Part shown: positions 1 through 6,871 of the stretch, one piece after another | Numbering within the stretch: the stretch's first letter is position 1 | Layout of the letters: every line of letters begins with the position of its first letter | Source: Lachnospiraceae bacterium | GTDB taxonomy: Bacteria > Bacillota > Clostridia > Lachnospirales > Lachnospiraceae | DNA: 13,919 nt | Assembly (NCBI GenBank): GCA_017391545.1 | Contig: JAFOYD010000143.1 | Location: 1 to 13,919, forward strand | Reading direction: 5' to 3' | The notes under the pieces: generated by a model | The model's input: the letters and a program-made list of their open reading frames with translations, nothing else | The model's database searches: none | What the model was told of the DNA's origin: nothing | Translations under genes and position numbers: made by a program

Positions 1-396
1 CGTATCTGCTATGGCAATCAGCCTCTCACTTCCCGTAAAAAGCTTATTCTGAAAATCTGCACGCAGTCCATAACATACCACCGGAACATCCATAAAATCC
101 ACAATATCGGAAAGAAAATCGATCTGCTCTTTCGTGGCAAACTGAACCTCATCCACGATGATACAGTTGTATGCTTTGATCTCAGTATCTGACATCTGTG
201 TCAGTTCACTAAGCAGGATACATTCCTTCTCTAATCCAATACGGGAGCGAATCAACCGTGCCCCATCTCTTGTATCGGCCTCTGTTTTACACAAAAGCGC
301 CTTCTGGCCTACTTCCTCATAATTAAAATGTGTCATCAGTGCATTGGCAGTCTTGGAACTGTTCATCGCACCATAATAAAAATACAGCTTTGCCAC
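1..396 (-). CDS. tdk: Thymidine kinase, type II (N-terminal 132 codons; runs off the window)
   Basis: Phosphorylates thymidine with ATP to dTMP in the cytosolic pyrimidine salvage pathway. The gene is not complete: the window holds the first 132 codons of a protein usually near 190-200 residues, and the C-terminal zinc-binding and lasso part is outside. The translation opens MAKLYFYYGAMNSSKTANAL, where GAMNSSKT is the Walker A loop. DEVQF (about residues 92-96) is the Walker B/catalytic block and YGLRADF (about 111-117) matches the family's YGL-x-x-DF segment. I chose the GTG start at 396 because a strong Shine-Dalgarno GGAAGGAGA lies 6 nt upstream and the family starts right here. It is transcribed alone from the promoter at 434-462. 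Family assignment is very secure. Confidence 0.95.
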   Translation of the reverse strand, partial: MAKLYFYYGAMNSSKTANALMTHFNYEEVGQKALLCKTEADTRDGARLIRSRIGLEKECILLSELTQMSDTEIKAYNCIIVDEVQFATKEQIDFLSDIVDFMDVPVVCYGLRADFQNKLFTGSERLIAIADT

Positions 397-433
397 GCTA
401 AATCTCCTTCCTGAACTCTGATCGGTCAGACTT

Positions 434-462
434 ATTATACCGCCAACACTGGAATTTTTCAA
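434..462 (-). promoter_or_regulatory. Sigma-A-type promoter of tdk
   Basis: On the minus strand TTGAAA (457-462) and TATAAT (434-439) are separated by exactly 17 bp. The predicted start is near 428, giving a leader of about 30 nt that contains the tdk ribosome binding site. Confidence 0.8.
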
Positions 463-520
463 ATTCATAACAAAATTTGAATCATTCTACAAAATTCGAC
501 ATTTTTTTCACTGCCCTTAT

Positions 521-529
521 GGTACAATA
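521..529 (+). promoter_or_regulatory. Possible extended -10 promoter for the short plus-strand ORF
   Basis: TGGTACAAT reads as a TGn-extended -10 element (TACAAT). There is no good -35 at 17 bp, so this is a weak call. It would drive the small reading frame at 604-666. Confidence 0.3.
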
Positions 530-603
530 ATAATGCAACAGATGCAGAGGCATACTGAACAGTTGTACTAGTATTGATAAACAGCTTGAAGGAAGGTGTT
601 TAT

Positions 604-666
604 ATGAGCTATGAAGAATATAGTAAGTATTATGACAACATTAAATATGATGATGTAAGAAGGTAA
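604..666 (+). pseudogene. 20-codon reading frame, probable gene fragment
   Basis: An ATG at 604 follows a good ribosome binding site (GGAAGG, about 8 nt upstream) and encodes 20 residues (MSYEEYSKYYD then NIKYDDVRR) before TAA at 664. I do not recognise it. The tidy start signals on so short a frame, directly next to a segment that looks like an insertion relic (668-759), suggest the 5' end of a gene whose remainder was lost. A genuine small peptide gene is the alternative. No continuation of the frame is evident after the relic. Confidence 0.3.
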
Positions 667-667
667 C

Positions 668-759
668 TATGCAAAATCTAAAGTAAGGGGCTGTCGCACA
701 AGTTGAAAGAAACGATACTATCTGTTCCTCGAACTAGTTGACAGCTCTCTTATGCAAAA
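668..759. repeat. Imperfect inverted repeat flanked by a 9-bp direct repeat (possible IS/MITE relic)
   Basis: TATGCAAAA occurs at 668-676 and again at 751-759. Between them lie imperfect ~19-bp inverted arms at 686-704 (beginning AGGGGCTGTCGC) and 732-750 (ending GACAGCTCTCT). Several insertion sequences of Firmicutes have ends beginning GGGGCTGTCGCA-like, and a 9-bp duplication could be a target-site duplication, but the left arm does not touch the left direct repeat. No transposase is present. The remainder of 397-789 holds only the tdk promoter and the small ORF. Confidence 0.35.
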
Positions 760-789
760 ACAGCCAACTGTAAAATCCCAAGAACAAAC

Positions 790-1758
790 TTATCGCTCAA
801 TTTCAACCCATATTGCTGGTCTTACTCCAAGCTCTAAGACACCGGGCAATCCCGAACAATGGAGCAATCCCCAGTAAGGATTCAGATTATCAGAGCCATA
901 GTCCTGACCACCTGTATCGTATCCTGAATAGTATTGTGTTTCTCTATACGAAGACCTGAGCCAATAAGCAGCATATTCTCTTCCTATTGTCTTCGTACTA
1001 TAAGCCTCACCGACTCCCCAGATATCAGCCTTGCTGAATTCTTCTTCATCAATAATATCAGGGGTAACATTATCTGTACGGAATAACCCACAGATAAAGT
1101 CCTCCGAATATACTTTTCCTTTTGCTCTATCATCATAATCAGTCCAATACGTTGTATATTCGTTAAAGCTAAGAATATATACTTTATCCTGTGTATCAGG
1201 ACCACCATCAGTATCAAAACAGTTCAAGCTGCTATTATCAACATCCTGTGTATGAACGCTCATTTTTTCATAGCTGTCAAATGCCGTGTCATAAAATTCA
1301 GTATTCAGCCATTTCCTAAGTGAACACTGTTCCCACACCGGTCTATCTTCTGTTTCATTATAAGGTTTATAGTCCAATATATAGTGGCTTAACAATAAAG
1401 CCTTGTTATCAACGATATCAATTACATCCCATACGATTGGGTAAAGCTCATTACTGTGTGTCATTTCGCCCGCATAATAGTCGATCTTGGGATAGACACC
1501 AAAATATATCTGATCTCCAACTTTTACATTCGTCAGATCAGAATTGGATTCTCTTTTTGGTTCAGTTTCTTCTTCTGAACTGTTTTCCTCACTTTCATTC
1601 TCTGTTGAAGTTTCTGTCTCACTACTTTCAACATCTTCCATTGTACCATCATATCTTTTATCATCAGGCTTATTAATTATCAGAATTCCAAGAAGAATAA
1701 GCAGAATTGAAATACCCAGACATAATAATACAATCGTTATTTTTTTGTTTTTACTCAT
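790..1758 (-). CDS. Membrane-anchored DUF6273 domain protein
   Basis: A 322-residue protein of unknown function. Residues 7-29 form one hydrophobic segment without a lipobox or obvious signal-peptidase site, so it is probably an N-terminal anchor with the rest outside. Residues 40-72 are a Ser/Glu/Thr-rich acidic linker. From about 78 to the end it matches my memory of the DUF6273 domain common in Lachnospiraceae surface proteins: VGDQIYFGVYP, then PIVWDVIDI and NKALLLSHYILDYKPYN, WEQCSLRKWLNTEFYDTAF (142-160), DKVYILSFNEY (191-201), YWLRSS (265-270) and the closing GVRPAIWV (311-318). The start at 1758 is supported by AAAGGAG upstream. No good promoter lies between it and the tRNA-Leu terminator, so read-through from upstream is possible. 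The biochemical role is unknown. Confidence 0.85.
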   Translation of the reverse strand: MSKNKKITIVLLCLGISILLILLGILIINKPDDKRYDGTMEDVESSETETSTENESEENSSEEETEPKRESNSDLTNVKVGDQIYFGVYPKIDYYAGEMTHSNELYPIVWDVIDIVDNKALLLSHYILDYKPYNETEDRPVWEQCSLRKWLNTEFYDTAFDSYEKMSVHTQDVDNSSLNCFDTDGGPDTQDKVYILSFNEYTTYWTDYDDRAKGKVYSEDFICGLFRTDNVTPDIIDEEEFSKADIWGVGEAYSTKTIGREYAAYWLRSSYRETQYYSGYDTGGQDYGSDNLNPYWGLLHCSGLPGVLELGVRPAIWVEIER

Positions 1759-1814
1759 ATTTTACTCCTTTTTCAGATCAGAACTACGCAACACGTAATG
1801 CAACACAAAGGAAA

Positions 1815-1842
1815 AAGAGTGTTGATTTTTCAACACTCTTTC
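1815..1842 (-). terminator. Rho-independent terminator of tRNA-Leu
   Basis: Perfect 12-bp arms (AAAGAGTGTTGA and its complement) surround a 4-nt loop, and on the minus strand the stem is followed by a T-rich tract (TTTCCTTTG). It sits 2 nt past the tRNA 3' end. Confidence 0.85.
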
Positions 1843-1844
1843 CA

Positions 1845-1924
<80 letters not shown>

Positions 1925-1951
1925 ATTTGCTGTATTCAAACGTGCTTTTAT

Positions 1952-1980
1952 ATGGTATCAGAAAACCTGATAAAAGTCAA
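1952..1980 (-). promoter_or_regulatory. Promoter of tRNA-Leu
   Basis: TTGACT (1975-1980) and TACCAT (1952-1957) have a 17-bp spacer, with TGA just before the -10 forming an extended -10. It lies about 27 bp upstream of the mature tRNA end. Confidence 0.6.
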
Positions 1981-2021
1981 TTCTTTTTGCGGATAAATTC
2001 ATACTTAAACTTTATATCTTA

Positions 2022-3407
2022 TTACACTTGATCAGGCACAGTCCTGATCACCTTCTTGTTGATTGCAATCATGAACAAGGTCGATACACTGACTGACATA
2101 ATTTCTGCGATAGGAAATGCCCACCAAACTGCATGAAGTCCTCCCAGTCTCGCAAGGATGTATGCTGCCGGAAGCAATACGACAAGCTGTCTTGCGACCG
2201 ATACCACTAAGCTATATACGCCATTTCCAAGTGCCTGGAATACTGCACTTGCAATGATGCAGAACCATGCCACCAGGAAGTGCACACCAATGATGCGCAG
2301 TGCCGGAACTCCAATGGCAAGCATATCCTCTGATGCGTCAAACATGCCAAGAAGCGTCTGTGGCATTGTCTCAAATACGGCAAATCCAGCAAAGAGCAGT
2401 AAAAATGCATACACAAGGCTGCACTTGATCGCCTTGATCAGACGGCTCCTCTTGCCTGCCCCATAGTTGTATGCCACGATCGGTATCAGTCCGTTGTTCA
2501 GTCCGAATACCGGCATAAAGAAAAAGCTCTGCAGCTTAAAATACACGCCAAACACCGCTGTGGCAGTCGGTGAAAAAGCAATCAGTATCATATTCATGCC
2601 GTAGGTCATGACAGAACCGATCGCCTGCATGATAATCGACGGCACACCGACCTTGTAAATATTTGCAATCGTATATTGATCAGGCTTCAATCCTCCAAGT
2701 GAAAACTGTATTTCCTTGTTTTCCTTCAGATTAAAGATTAGTCCGAGCGTCCCCCCCGCGATCTGTCCGAGCACCGTCGCAACTGCAGCACCTGCCACAC
2801 CCAACTTTGGCATACCGCAAAGGCCAAAAATCAATATCGGATCAAGAATAATATTGATGACTGCACCGGATGCCTGTGAAATCATCGAATACATCGTCTT
2901 ACCCGTAGACTGCAAAAGCCTTTCAAAAATAAGCTGTGCAAACAGTCCGAAAGAACATACACATACAATTGTCAGGTACTGTACACCCATTGTATAGATT
3001 TCCTGTTCATTTCCCTTGACCTGGCTCGCATAAAAGGGCTTTACACCCATGATCCCTACAATCACAAACAACAGATAACTTATGCCCGCCAGTAAAATTC
3101 CATTCATGGCAGTACGACTGACTCTTTTATAATCTTTCTCTCCCAGTTGTTTTGAAAGCAGGGCGTTCACGCCCACTCCGGTTCCGGCTCCAACCGCGAT
3201 CAAAAGCGTCTGTATTGGAAAAGCAAGTGACACAGCAGTCAGTGCATTCTCACTTAGCTTCGCCACAAAGATACTGTCCACAATATTATACAGTGCCTGC
3301 ACCAGCATGGAAGCCATCATTGGAAGGGACATTTCCAAAAGCAATTTGTTCACAGGCATGACACCCATTTTGTTTTCCTGTAGCTTTTCACCCACTTCAA
3401 TGCTCAT
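2022..3407 (-). CDS. MATE family multidrug/metabolite efflux transporter
   Basis: An integral membrane antiporter (Na+ or H+ driven) of 461 residues, the usual size, with about 12 hydrophobic segments. The first repeat begins at residue 28 with LPMMASMLVQALYNIVDSIF, a typical MATE helix 1, followed by the glycine-rich GAGTGVGVNALLSKQLG (73-89) and NIILDPILIFG (185-195). The second repeat starts near residue 250 with YKVGVPSIIMQAIGS and contains NNGLIPIVAYNYGAGK (304-319). The start at 3407 is set by GGAGG 7 nt upstream. The gene begins 34 bp after the aspartate kinase stop with no terminator between, so it is probably the last gene of the pheB-hom-aspartate kinase operon. The substrate cannot be read from sequence; drug efflux is the family default, but the context also allows amino-acid or metabolite export. 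Confidence 0.92.
   Translation of the reverse strand: MSIEVGEKLQENKMGVMPVNKLLLEMSLPMMASMLVQALYNIVDSIFVAKLSENALTAVSLAFPIQTLLIAVGAGTGVGVNALLSKQLGEKDYKRVSRTAMNGILLAGISYLLFVIVGIMGVKPFYASQVKGNEQEIYTMGVQYLTIVCVCSFGLFAQLIFERLLQSTGKTMYSMISQASGAVINIILDPILIFGLCGMPKLGVAGAAVATVLGQIAGGTLGLIFNLKENKEIQFSLGGLKPDQYTIANIYKVGVPSIIMQAIGSVMTYGMNMILIAFSPTATAVFGVYFKLQSFFFMPVFGLNNGLIPIVAYNYGAGKRSRLIKAIKCSLVYAFLLLFAGFAVFETMPQTLLGMFDASEDMLAIGVPALRIIGVHFLVAWFCIIASAVFQALGNGVYSLVVSVARQLVVLLPAAYILARLGGLHAVWWAFPIAEIMSVSVSTLFMIAINKKVIRTVPDQV
2029..2050 (-). terminator. Hairpin at the 3' end of the MATE gene
   Basis: TGATCAGG and CCTGATCA form a perfect 8-bp stem with a 6-nt loop over the last codons of the MATE gene. No T-run follows, so this is a stable 3' hairpin (possibly RNA-protecting) rather than a convincing intrinsic terminator. 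Confidence 0.35.
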
Positions 3408-3441
3408 TCTCTTGCCTCCGCTTTGTATTTATGATCAGAAT

Positions 3442-4761
3442 CTATAGTCTTGTCTCAACAAAAATCGCATAGATTGCCTTAATTGCTGCCTCAAAGTCCT
3501 CATTTGCCACACCGATGATGATGTTCAGCTCACTCGAACCCTGATCGATCATTCTGACATTTACATTGGCATGTGAAAGAGCCGCAAAGATTCTGCCCGC
3601 AGTACCTCTCTGGGACTTCATGCAACGTCCTACGACAGCGATCAACGCAAGGTCAGACTGGATATCGATATTGTCCGGATTGACTGCCTTGTTGATGCCG
3701 GATAAAATATTCTGCTCCTTGTCCACAAACTCAGACTGATGAACCATCACGCTCAGTGTGTCAATTCCTGAAGGCATATGCTCAAAGGAAATATTGTACT
3801 CCTCAAATACCTGCAGAACCTTTCTGCCAAAACCGATTTCTGAGTTCATCATGTCCTTCTCTATATTGATGGATGCAAATCCCTTCTTACCTGCGATACC
3901 TGTGATGGTATACTTCGCCTTCTGACAGGTGTTTCCTACGATCCAGGTACCCTCATCCTCAGGTTTGTTCGTGTTTCTAATATTGATTGGAATGCCCACT
4001 TTTCTAACAGGGAAAATCGCATCCTCATGGAGAACAGTAGCACCCATATAAGAGAGCTCTCGAAGCTCACTATAGGTAATGATATCAATTCCCTTCGGAT
4101 TGTCAATGATACGGGGATCAGCAATCAGAAAGCCCGATACATCTGTCCAGTTCTCGTATACATCTGCCTGAATCGCCTTTGCCACGATGGATCCTGTAAT
4201 ATCAGAACCACCTCTGGAGAAGGTCACGACCTTACCATCAGCCATCGCACCGTAGAATCCCGGAATGACTGCTCTTTCCACATCCTCAAGACGCTTTGAT
4301 AAAAGCTTCTGTGTAAGCTCTGCATCAAATACCCCCGCCTCATTGAATCGAATCGCCTCTGCAGGATCGACAAACTCATATCCCAGATAGTTTGCCATGA
4401 TAATACCGTTTAAATATTCACCACGACTCGCAGCATAGTTCGAACCTGCCTTTTTCTTAAAGTTATCAATAATCTTATCAAATTCCGGGGTCAGGTCAAG
4501 GTCAAGCTTTAAGCCATCAATGATTTCCTGATATCTTCTCTCGATCTGCGCCATCTCTGCATTGAAGTTGTGATCCTTCTCTGCCAGAGCATAGCATGCA
4601 TAGAGCATATCTGTTACCTTTGTATCCTTATCAAAACGCTTACCAGGTGCTGACGGAACGACAAACTTTCTGTCTTCATCTGCATGAATAATATTACCTA
4701 CCTTTACAAACTGCTCTGCGCTTGCAAGTGAGCTTCCACCAAATTTAACTACTTTTTTCAT
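3442..4761 (-). CDS. lysC: Aspartate kinase (monofunctional, tandem ACT)
   Basis: Catalyses ATP-dependent phosphorylation of L-aspartate, the first step to lysine, threonine and methionine. The 439-residue protein opens with the nucleotide-binding KFGGSS (6-11). SRGEYLNG (113-120) belongs to the aspartate site, FSRGGSDITGS (181-191) is the kinase signature, and ENWTDVSG and ADPRII follow at about 203-218. Two regulatory ACT domains occupy roughly 285-345 and 370-435, including GRIFAALSHANVNVRMIDQGSSELNI, the effector-binding region of feedback-inhibited enzymes. Which amino acid inhibits it cannot be decided here; placement after hom favours threonine. It starts 21 bp after hom ends, with an AAGGTAAGG-like ribosome site. 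The symbol lysC follows family usage; it could equally be called a thrA-type kinase. Confidence 0.95.
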   Translation of the reverse strand: MKKVVKFGGSSLASAEQFVKVGNIIHADEDRKFVVPSAPGKRFDKDTKVTDMLYACYALAEKDHNFNAEMAQIERRYQEIIDGLKLDLDLTPEFDKIIDNFKKKAGSNYAASRGEYLNGIIMANYLGYEFVDPAEAIRFNEAGVFDAELTQKLLSKRLEDVERAVIPGFYGAMADGKVVTFSRGGSDITGSIVAKAIQADVYENWTDVSGFLIADPRIIDNPKGIDIITYSELRELSYMGATVLHEDAIFPVRKVGIPINIRNTNKPEDEGTWIVGNTCQKAKYTITGIAGKKGFASINIEKDMMNSEIGFGRKVLQVFEEYNISFEHMPSGIDTLSVMVHQSEFVDKEQNILSGINKAVNPDNIDIQSDLALIAVVGRCMKSQRGTAGRIFAALSHANVNVRMIDQGSSELNIIIGVANEDFEAAIKAIYAIFVETRL

Positions 4762-4782
4762 CTTTATATACCTTACCTTTCA

Positions 4783-5985
4783 TTAGTCCATTCTGATCAT
4801 TGATAATACATTGCCAAGCTTTGCAGCCTTCTGTCTATATTCTGCCTCTGACATCTCTGATGTGACAAAGCCGCACTCACCCGCTACAACGTCCGTATAT
4901 AACGTTACCTCACCAAATACATTCTCAATCTGTGCTGCATCCGTATCTGCCACACGAACAAAGAATCTTCTAACAGCACCGTCAATCGGAGAGATCTCAA
5001 GCTTCTCATCTTCCCACTTCACGTCAAGGTGCTTACCGATATGTCTCGCGCAGTCAAGCACATCTGCTACAACAGCACTCGCAGTCGCAAGCTTTCCTGC
5101 TCCCTTTCCATAATACATGGTCTCACCGCCCATGTTGCAGTCTACCAGAATCGCATTAAATACACCCTTTACTGCATAAAGGGGATTCTCCGGATTTACC
5201 ACGAAAGGAGCTACGATTGCATAGTACTTGTCATCCTTCTTCACACTCTTTGCAAAAAGCTTGATGGTCGCTCCCATCTTCTTTGCATAGGCGAAATCCT
5301 TATCTGTGATCGCTGTGATTCCTTCTGTTGTGATGTCCTCAAAATTTACATTTTTGCCATATGCAAGTGATGTCAGTATCGAAATCTTTCTGCAGGCATC
5401 AAATCCAAGAATATCTGCATCCGGATTTTTCTCAGCATATCCCTTCTCCTGTGCCCTCTTTAACACATCCTCAAAAGCAAGTCCCTCTGTCTCCATCTTT
5501 GTGAGAATATAATTCGTTGTACCATTGAGAATACCTGTGATCGACTGAATTTCCTCCTGTGCAAGTGACGTGCGAAGCGGTCTGATAATCGGAATACCAC
5601 CACCCACGCTTGCCTCGAACAGGTAGCTGCAGTTATGTGCCTTGGCAATCTTCAAAAGCTCAGGACCATGCTTCTCCACAAGCTCCTTGTTTGATGAGCA
5701 GACACTCTTGCCGCTCTCAAGAGCACGCTTTGTGAAATCATATGCCGGTCTCTCTCCACCCATTGTCTCACATACAATTGCCACCTCAGGGTCGTTCAAT
5801 ATGATATCAATATCATGAACCAGTACCTCCTGTACAGGATCTCCCTCAAACTCTCTTAAGTCAAGCACGTATTTGACCTGTATCTCATCGCCAAGTCTGC
5901 CAGTCATGAGGTCTTTGTTTCTTTTGATCACCTCATAAACTCCGCTTCCTACTGTACCGTATCCCAATATTGCTACCTTAATCAT
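4783..5985 (-). CDS. hom: Homoserine dehydrogenase
   Basis: Reduces aspartate semialdehyde to homoserine with NAD(P)H, committing carbon to threonine and methionine. The 400-residue protein carries the Rossmann motif GYGTVGSGV (8-16), ASVGGGIPIIRPL (125-137), GILNGTTNYIL (151-161), the substrate/catalytic segment NPDADILGFDACRK (187-200) and YYGKGAGKLATASAVVAD (291-308). The last ~60 residues (RRFFVRVADTDAAQIENVFG onward) look like a short ACT domain; the protein is somewhat shorter than the ~430-residue form common in Bacillus. AGGAGG sits 10 nt before the ATG at 5985. It lies 21 bp after the ACT-protein gene and 21 bp before the aspartate kinase gene, so the three are almost certainly cotranscribed. 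Confidence 0.96.
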   Translation of the reverse strand: MIKVAILGYGTVGSGVYEVIKRNKDLMTGRLGDEIQVKYVLDLREFEGDPVQEVLVHDIDIILNDPEVAIVCETMGGERPAYDFTKRALESGKSVCSSNKELVEKHGPELLKIAKAHNCSYLFEASVGGGIPIIRPLRTSLAQEEIQSITGILNGTTNYILTKMETEGLAFEDVLKRAQEKGYAEKNPDADILGFDACRKISILTSLAYGKNVNFEDITTEGITAITDKDFAYAKKMGATIKLFAKSVKKDDKYYAIVAPFVVNPENPLYAVKGVFNAILVDCNMGGETMYYGKGAGKLATASAVVADVLDCARHIGKHLDVKWEDEKLEISPIDGAVRRFFVRVADTDAAQIENVFGEVTLYTDVVAGECGFVTSEMSEAEYRQKAAKLGNVLSMIRMD

Positions 5986-6006
5986 TTTCTCATGACCTCC
6001 TGTAAT

Positions 6007-6450
6007 TTATTCTCTTCCTAAAACCTTTACGTTGTGTACTCCGCTTCTCTTTTCCATCTCTGTGATCATCTCTGATACATCACCGGTCGTATCCAGTATC
6101 TGTATGCTTAGTGATAATGAAGCAATGCCATTGATTGGTATTGTCTGATGAATCGTAAGGATATTGGCGCCAAAATCCGCCACGACCTTTAGCACATCTG
6201 ACAAAAGCCCCGGCTCATCATCCATCCTGCAGGATAACGTAAGCGTTGTACCCTGCGCAGAATCATGAAAAGGAAAGATATCCTCTTTGTACTTATAATA
6301 AGAACTTCTGCTGATGCCTACACGCTCAACTGCATCCTGTACCGATGATACCTTCTGTGTCTCCAGAAGCCTGTTCACTTCAACGACCTTAAGAAGTACC
6401 TCCGGCAGGGCTCTCTTCTTAACAACAAAGTAAGCTGCTGTCTCTTCCAT
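6007..6450 (-). CDS. pheB: UPF0735 family ACT-domain protein (PheB-like)
   Basis: A 147-residue protein with an N-terminal helical, HTH-like part (SSVQDAVERVGISRSSYYKYKED, about 35-57) and a C-terminal ACT domain (about 70-145: TLTLSCRMDDEPGLLSDVLK, then ANILTIHQTIPINGIASLSLSI). This is the architecture of UPF0735/PheB of Firmicutes, usually encoded next to hom or pheA. ACT domains bind amino acids, and the combination suggests an amino-acid-responsive regulator, but no catalytic or DNA-binding activity is demonstrated by the sequence. It starts with ATG at 6450 after AAGAGG and leads the operon downstream of the 6607-6635 promoter and its structured leader. Confidence 0.9.
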   Translation of the reverse strand: MEETAAYFVVKKRALPEVLLKVVEVNRLLETQKVSSVQDAVERVGISRSSYYKYKEDIFPFHDSAQGTTLTLSCRMDDEPGLLSDVLKVVADFGANILTIHQTIPINGIASLSLSIQILDTTGDVSEMITEMEKRSGVHNVKVLGRE

Positions 6451-6485
6451 ATTATTTTTACCTCTTAATCATCTTTTTGTTACTA

Positions 6486-6587
6486 TCAGCTCCGTTCCGG
6501 CAGCCAATAATACTTTACATCTATGAAAAAGACAAATGTCCTTGTGAGAAATACATTTATTGCCATTTGTTTTTCTATTAAGGACAT
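6486..6587 (-). CDS. Possible 33-residue leader peptide before pheB
   Basis: An ATG at 6587, within about 13 nt of the predicted transcript start, opens a 34-codon frame ending TGA at 6486. The peptide is rich in aromatic and Thr/Ile residues in its second half (TRTFVFFIDVKYYW). It spans the attenuator-like hairpin at 6526-6591. There is no Shine-Dalgarno sequence before this ATG or the internal ATG at codon 8, and the T-tract of the hairpin itself encodes the FVFF run, so the composition may be accidental. Low confidence as a gene. Confidence 0.25.
   Translation of the reverse strand: MSLIEKQMAINVFLTRTFVFFIDVKYYWLPERS
6489..6506 (-). other. Small GC-rich hairpin in the pheB leader
   Basis: The minus strand reads GCTGCCGGAACGGAGC, which folds as GCT-CCG paired with CGG-AGC around a GAA loop with one bulged G. 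It lies about 40 nt before the pheB start, between the attenuator-like hairpin and the ribosome binding site. Confidence 0.4.
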
Positions 6588-6591
6588 TTGT
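6526..6591 (-). terminator. Attenuator-like terminator in the pheB-hom leader
   Basis: On the minus strand ACAAATGTCC (6582-6591) and GGACATTTGT (6532-6541) form a perfect 10-bp stem, and the 3' arm is followed at once by CTTTTTC. This lies inside the transcribed leader between promoter and pheB. A second copy of ACAAATG (6564-6570) in the 40-nt loop could pair with the same 3' arm, so two mutually exclusive stems are available. That is what one expects of a conditional terminator. Confidence 0.5.
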
Positions 6592-6624
6592 GCGTCACTG
6601 CAATACATATTATCATAACGCACA
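6589..6624. promoter_or_regulatory. Inverted repeat flanking the pheB -10 and start site
   Basis: TGTGCGT (6589-6595) and ACGCACA (6618-6624) are perfect 7-bp inverted arms around the -10 and the predicted start, placed like an operator. No binding protein can be named. Confidence 0.35.
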
Positions 6625-6635
6625 AAAAAGTGCAA
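6607..6635 (-). promoter_or_regulatory. Promoter of the pheB-hom-aspartate kinase operon
   Basis: TTGCAC (6630-6635) and TAATAT (6607-6612) are 17 bp apart, with TGA before the -10 (extended -10). The start is expected near 6600, leaving a leader of ~150 nt before pheB. Confidence 0.75.
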
Positions 6636-6654
6636 CCCTTTTATTGCACTTTTT
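6625..6654. promoter_or_regulatory. 11-bp inverted repeat overlapping the pheB -35
   Basis: AAAAAGTGCAA (6625-6635) and TTGCACTTTTT (6644-6654) are perfect inverted arms with an 8-bp centre. One arm contains the -35 hexamer. It could be an operator, or a terminator insulating the operon from transcripts coming from either side, because both orientations end in a T-run. Confidence 0.5.
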
Positions 6655-6718
6655 CCAAATCATTATGCTATCCTTTTTCCTTGCATGAATCTGACTATAC
6701 GAATTGTTGTATGATAGT

Positions 6719-6737
6719 GGAATTGTGTTTCAATTCC
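6719..6737. repeat. Short perfect inverted repeat in the intergenic region
   Basis: GGAATTG (6719-6725) and CAATTCC (6731-6737) flank TGTTT. No T-run follows on either strand. I see no gene to which it clearly belongs; nothing else stands out between 6660 and 6840. Confidence 0.4.
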
Positions 6738-6842
6738 CCCGCAGTAACAATGTTCTGATGCAACTCCGTCTCACATCCATAATCATCCTGGCAATTCTGA
6801 ATCTTTATGTCGAAAAAAGTTTGATAAAATCGCAAAAAACTG

Positions 6843-6871
6843 TTGACAGCACGTATTATATGTGCAATAAT
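6843..6871 (+). promoter_or_regulatory. Near-consensus plus-strand promoter with a palindromic spacer
   Basis: TTGACA (6843-6848) and AATAAT (6866-6871) are 17 bp apart. The spacer itself, GCACGTATTATATGTGC (6849-6865), is an imperfect palindrome that fills the gap between the hexamers exactly, as operators of repressed promoters often do. It faces away from the pheB operon and into the GGA-repeat region. Confidence 0.65.

Noticed and set aside
750..790. Terminator of the DUF6273 gene
   Set aside because: ACAG-TTGG-CTGT followed by TTTTT gives only a 4-bp stem after the stop codon; too weak to call.
984..1217. 77-codon minus-strand frame inside the DUF6273 gene
   Set aside because: Overlaps a clear gene on the same strand in another frame, with no ribosome binding site.
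6451..6600. T-box or lysine riboswitch upstream of the aspartate-family operon
   Set aside because: No T-box landmark resembling the GGTGGNACCGCG antiterminator sequence and no room for the large lysine aptamer; only simple stems are visible.
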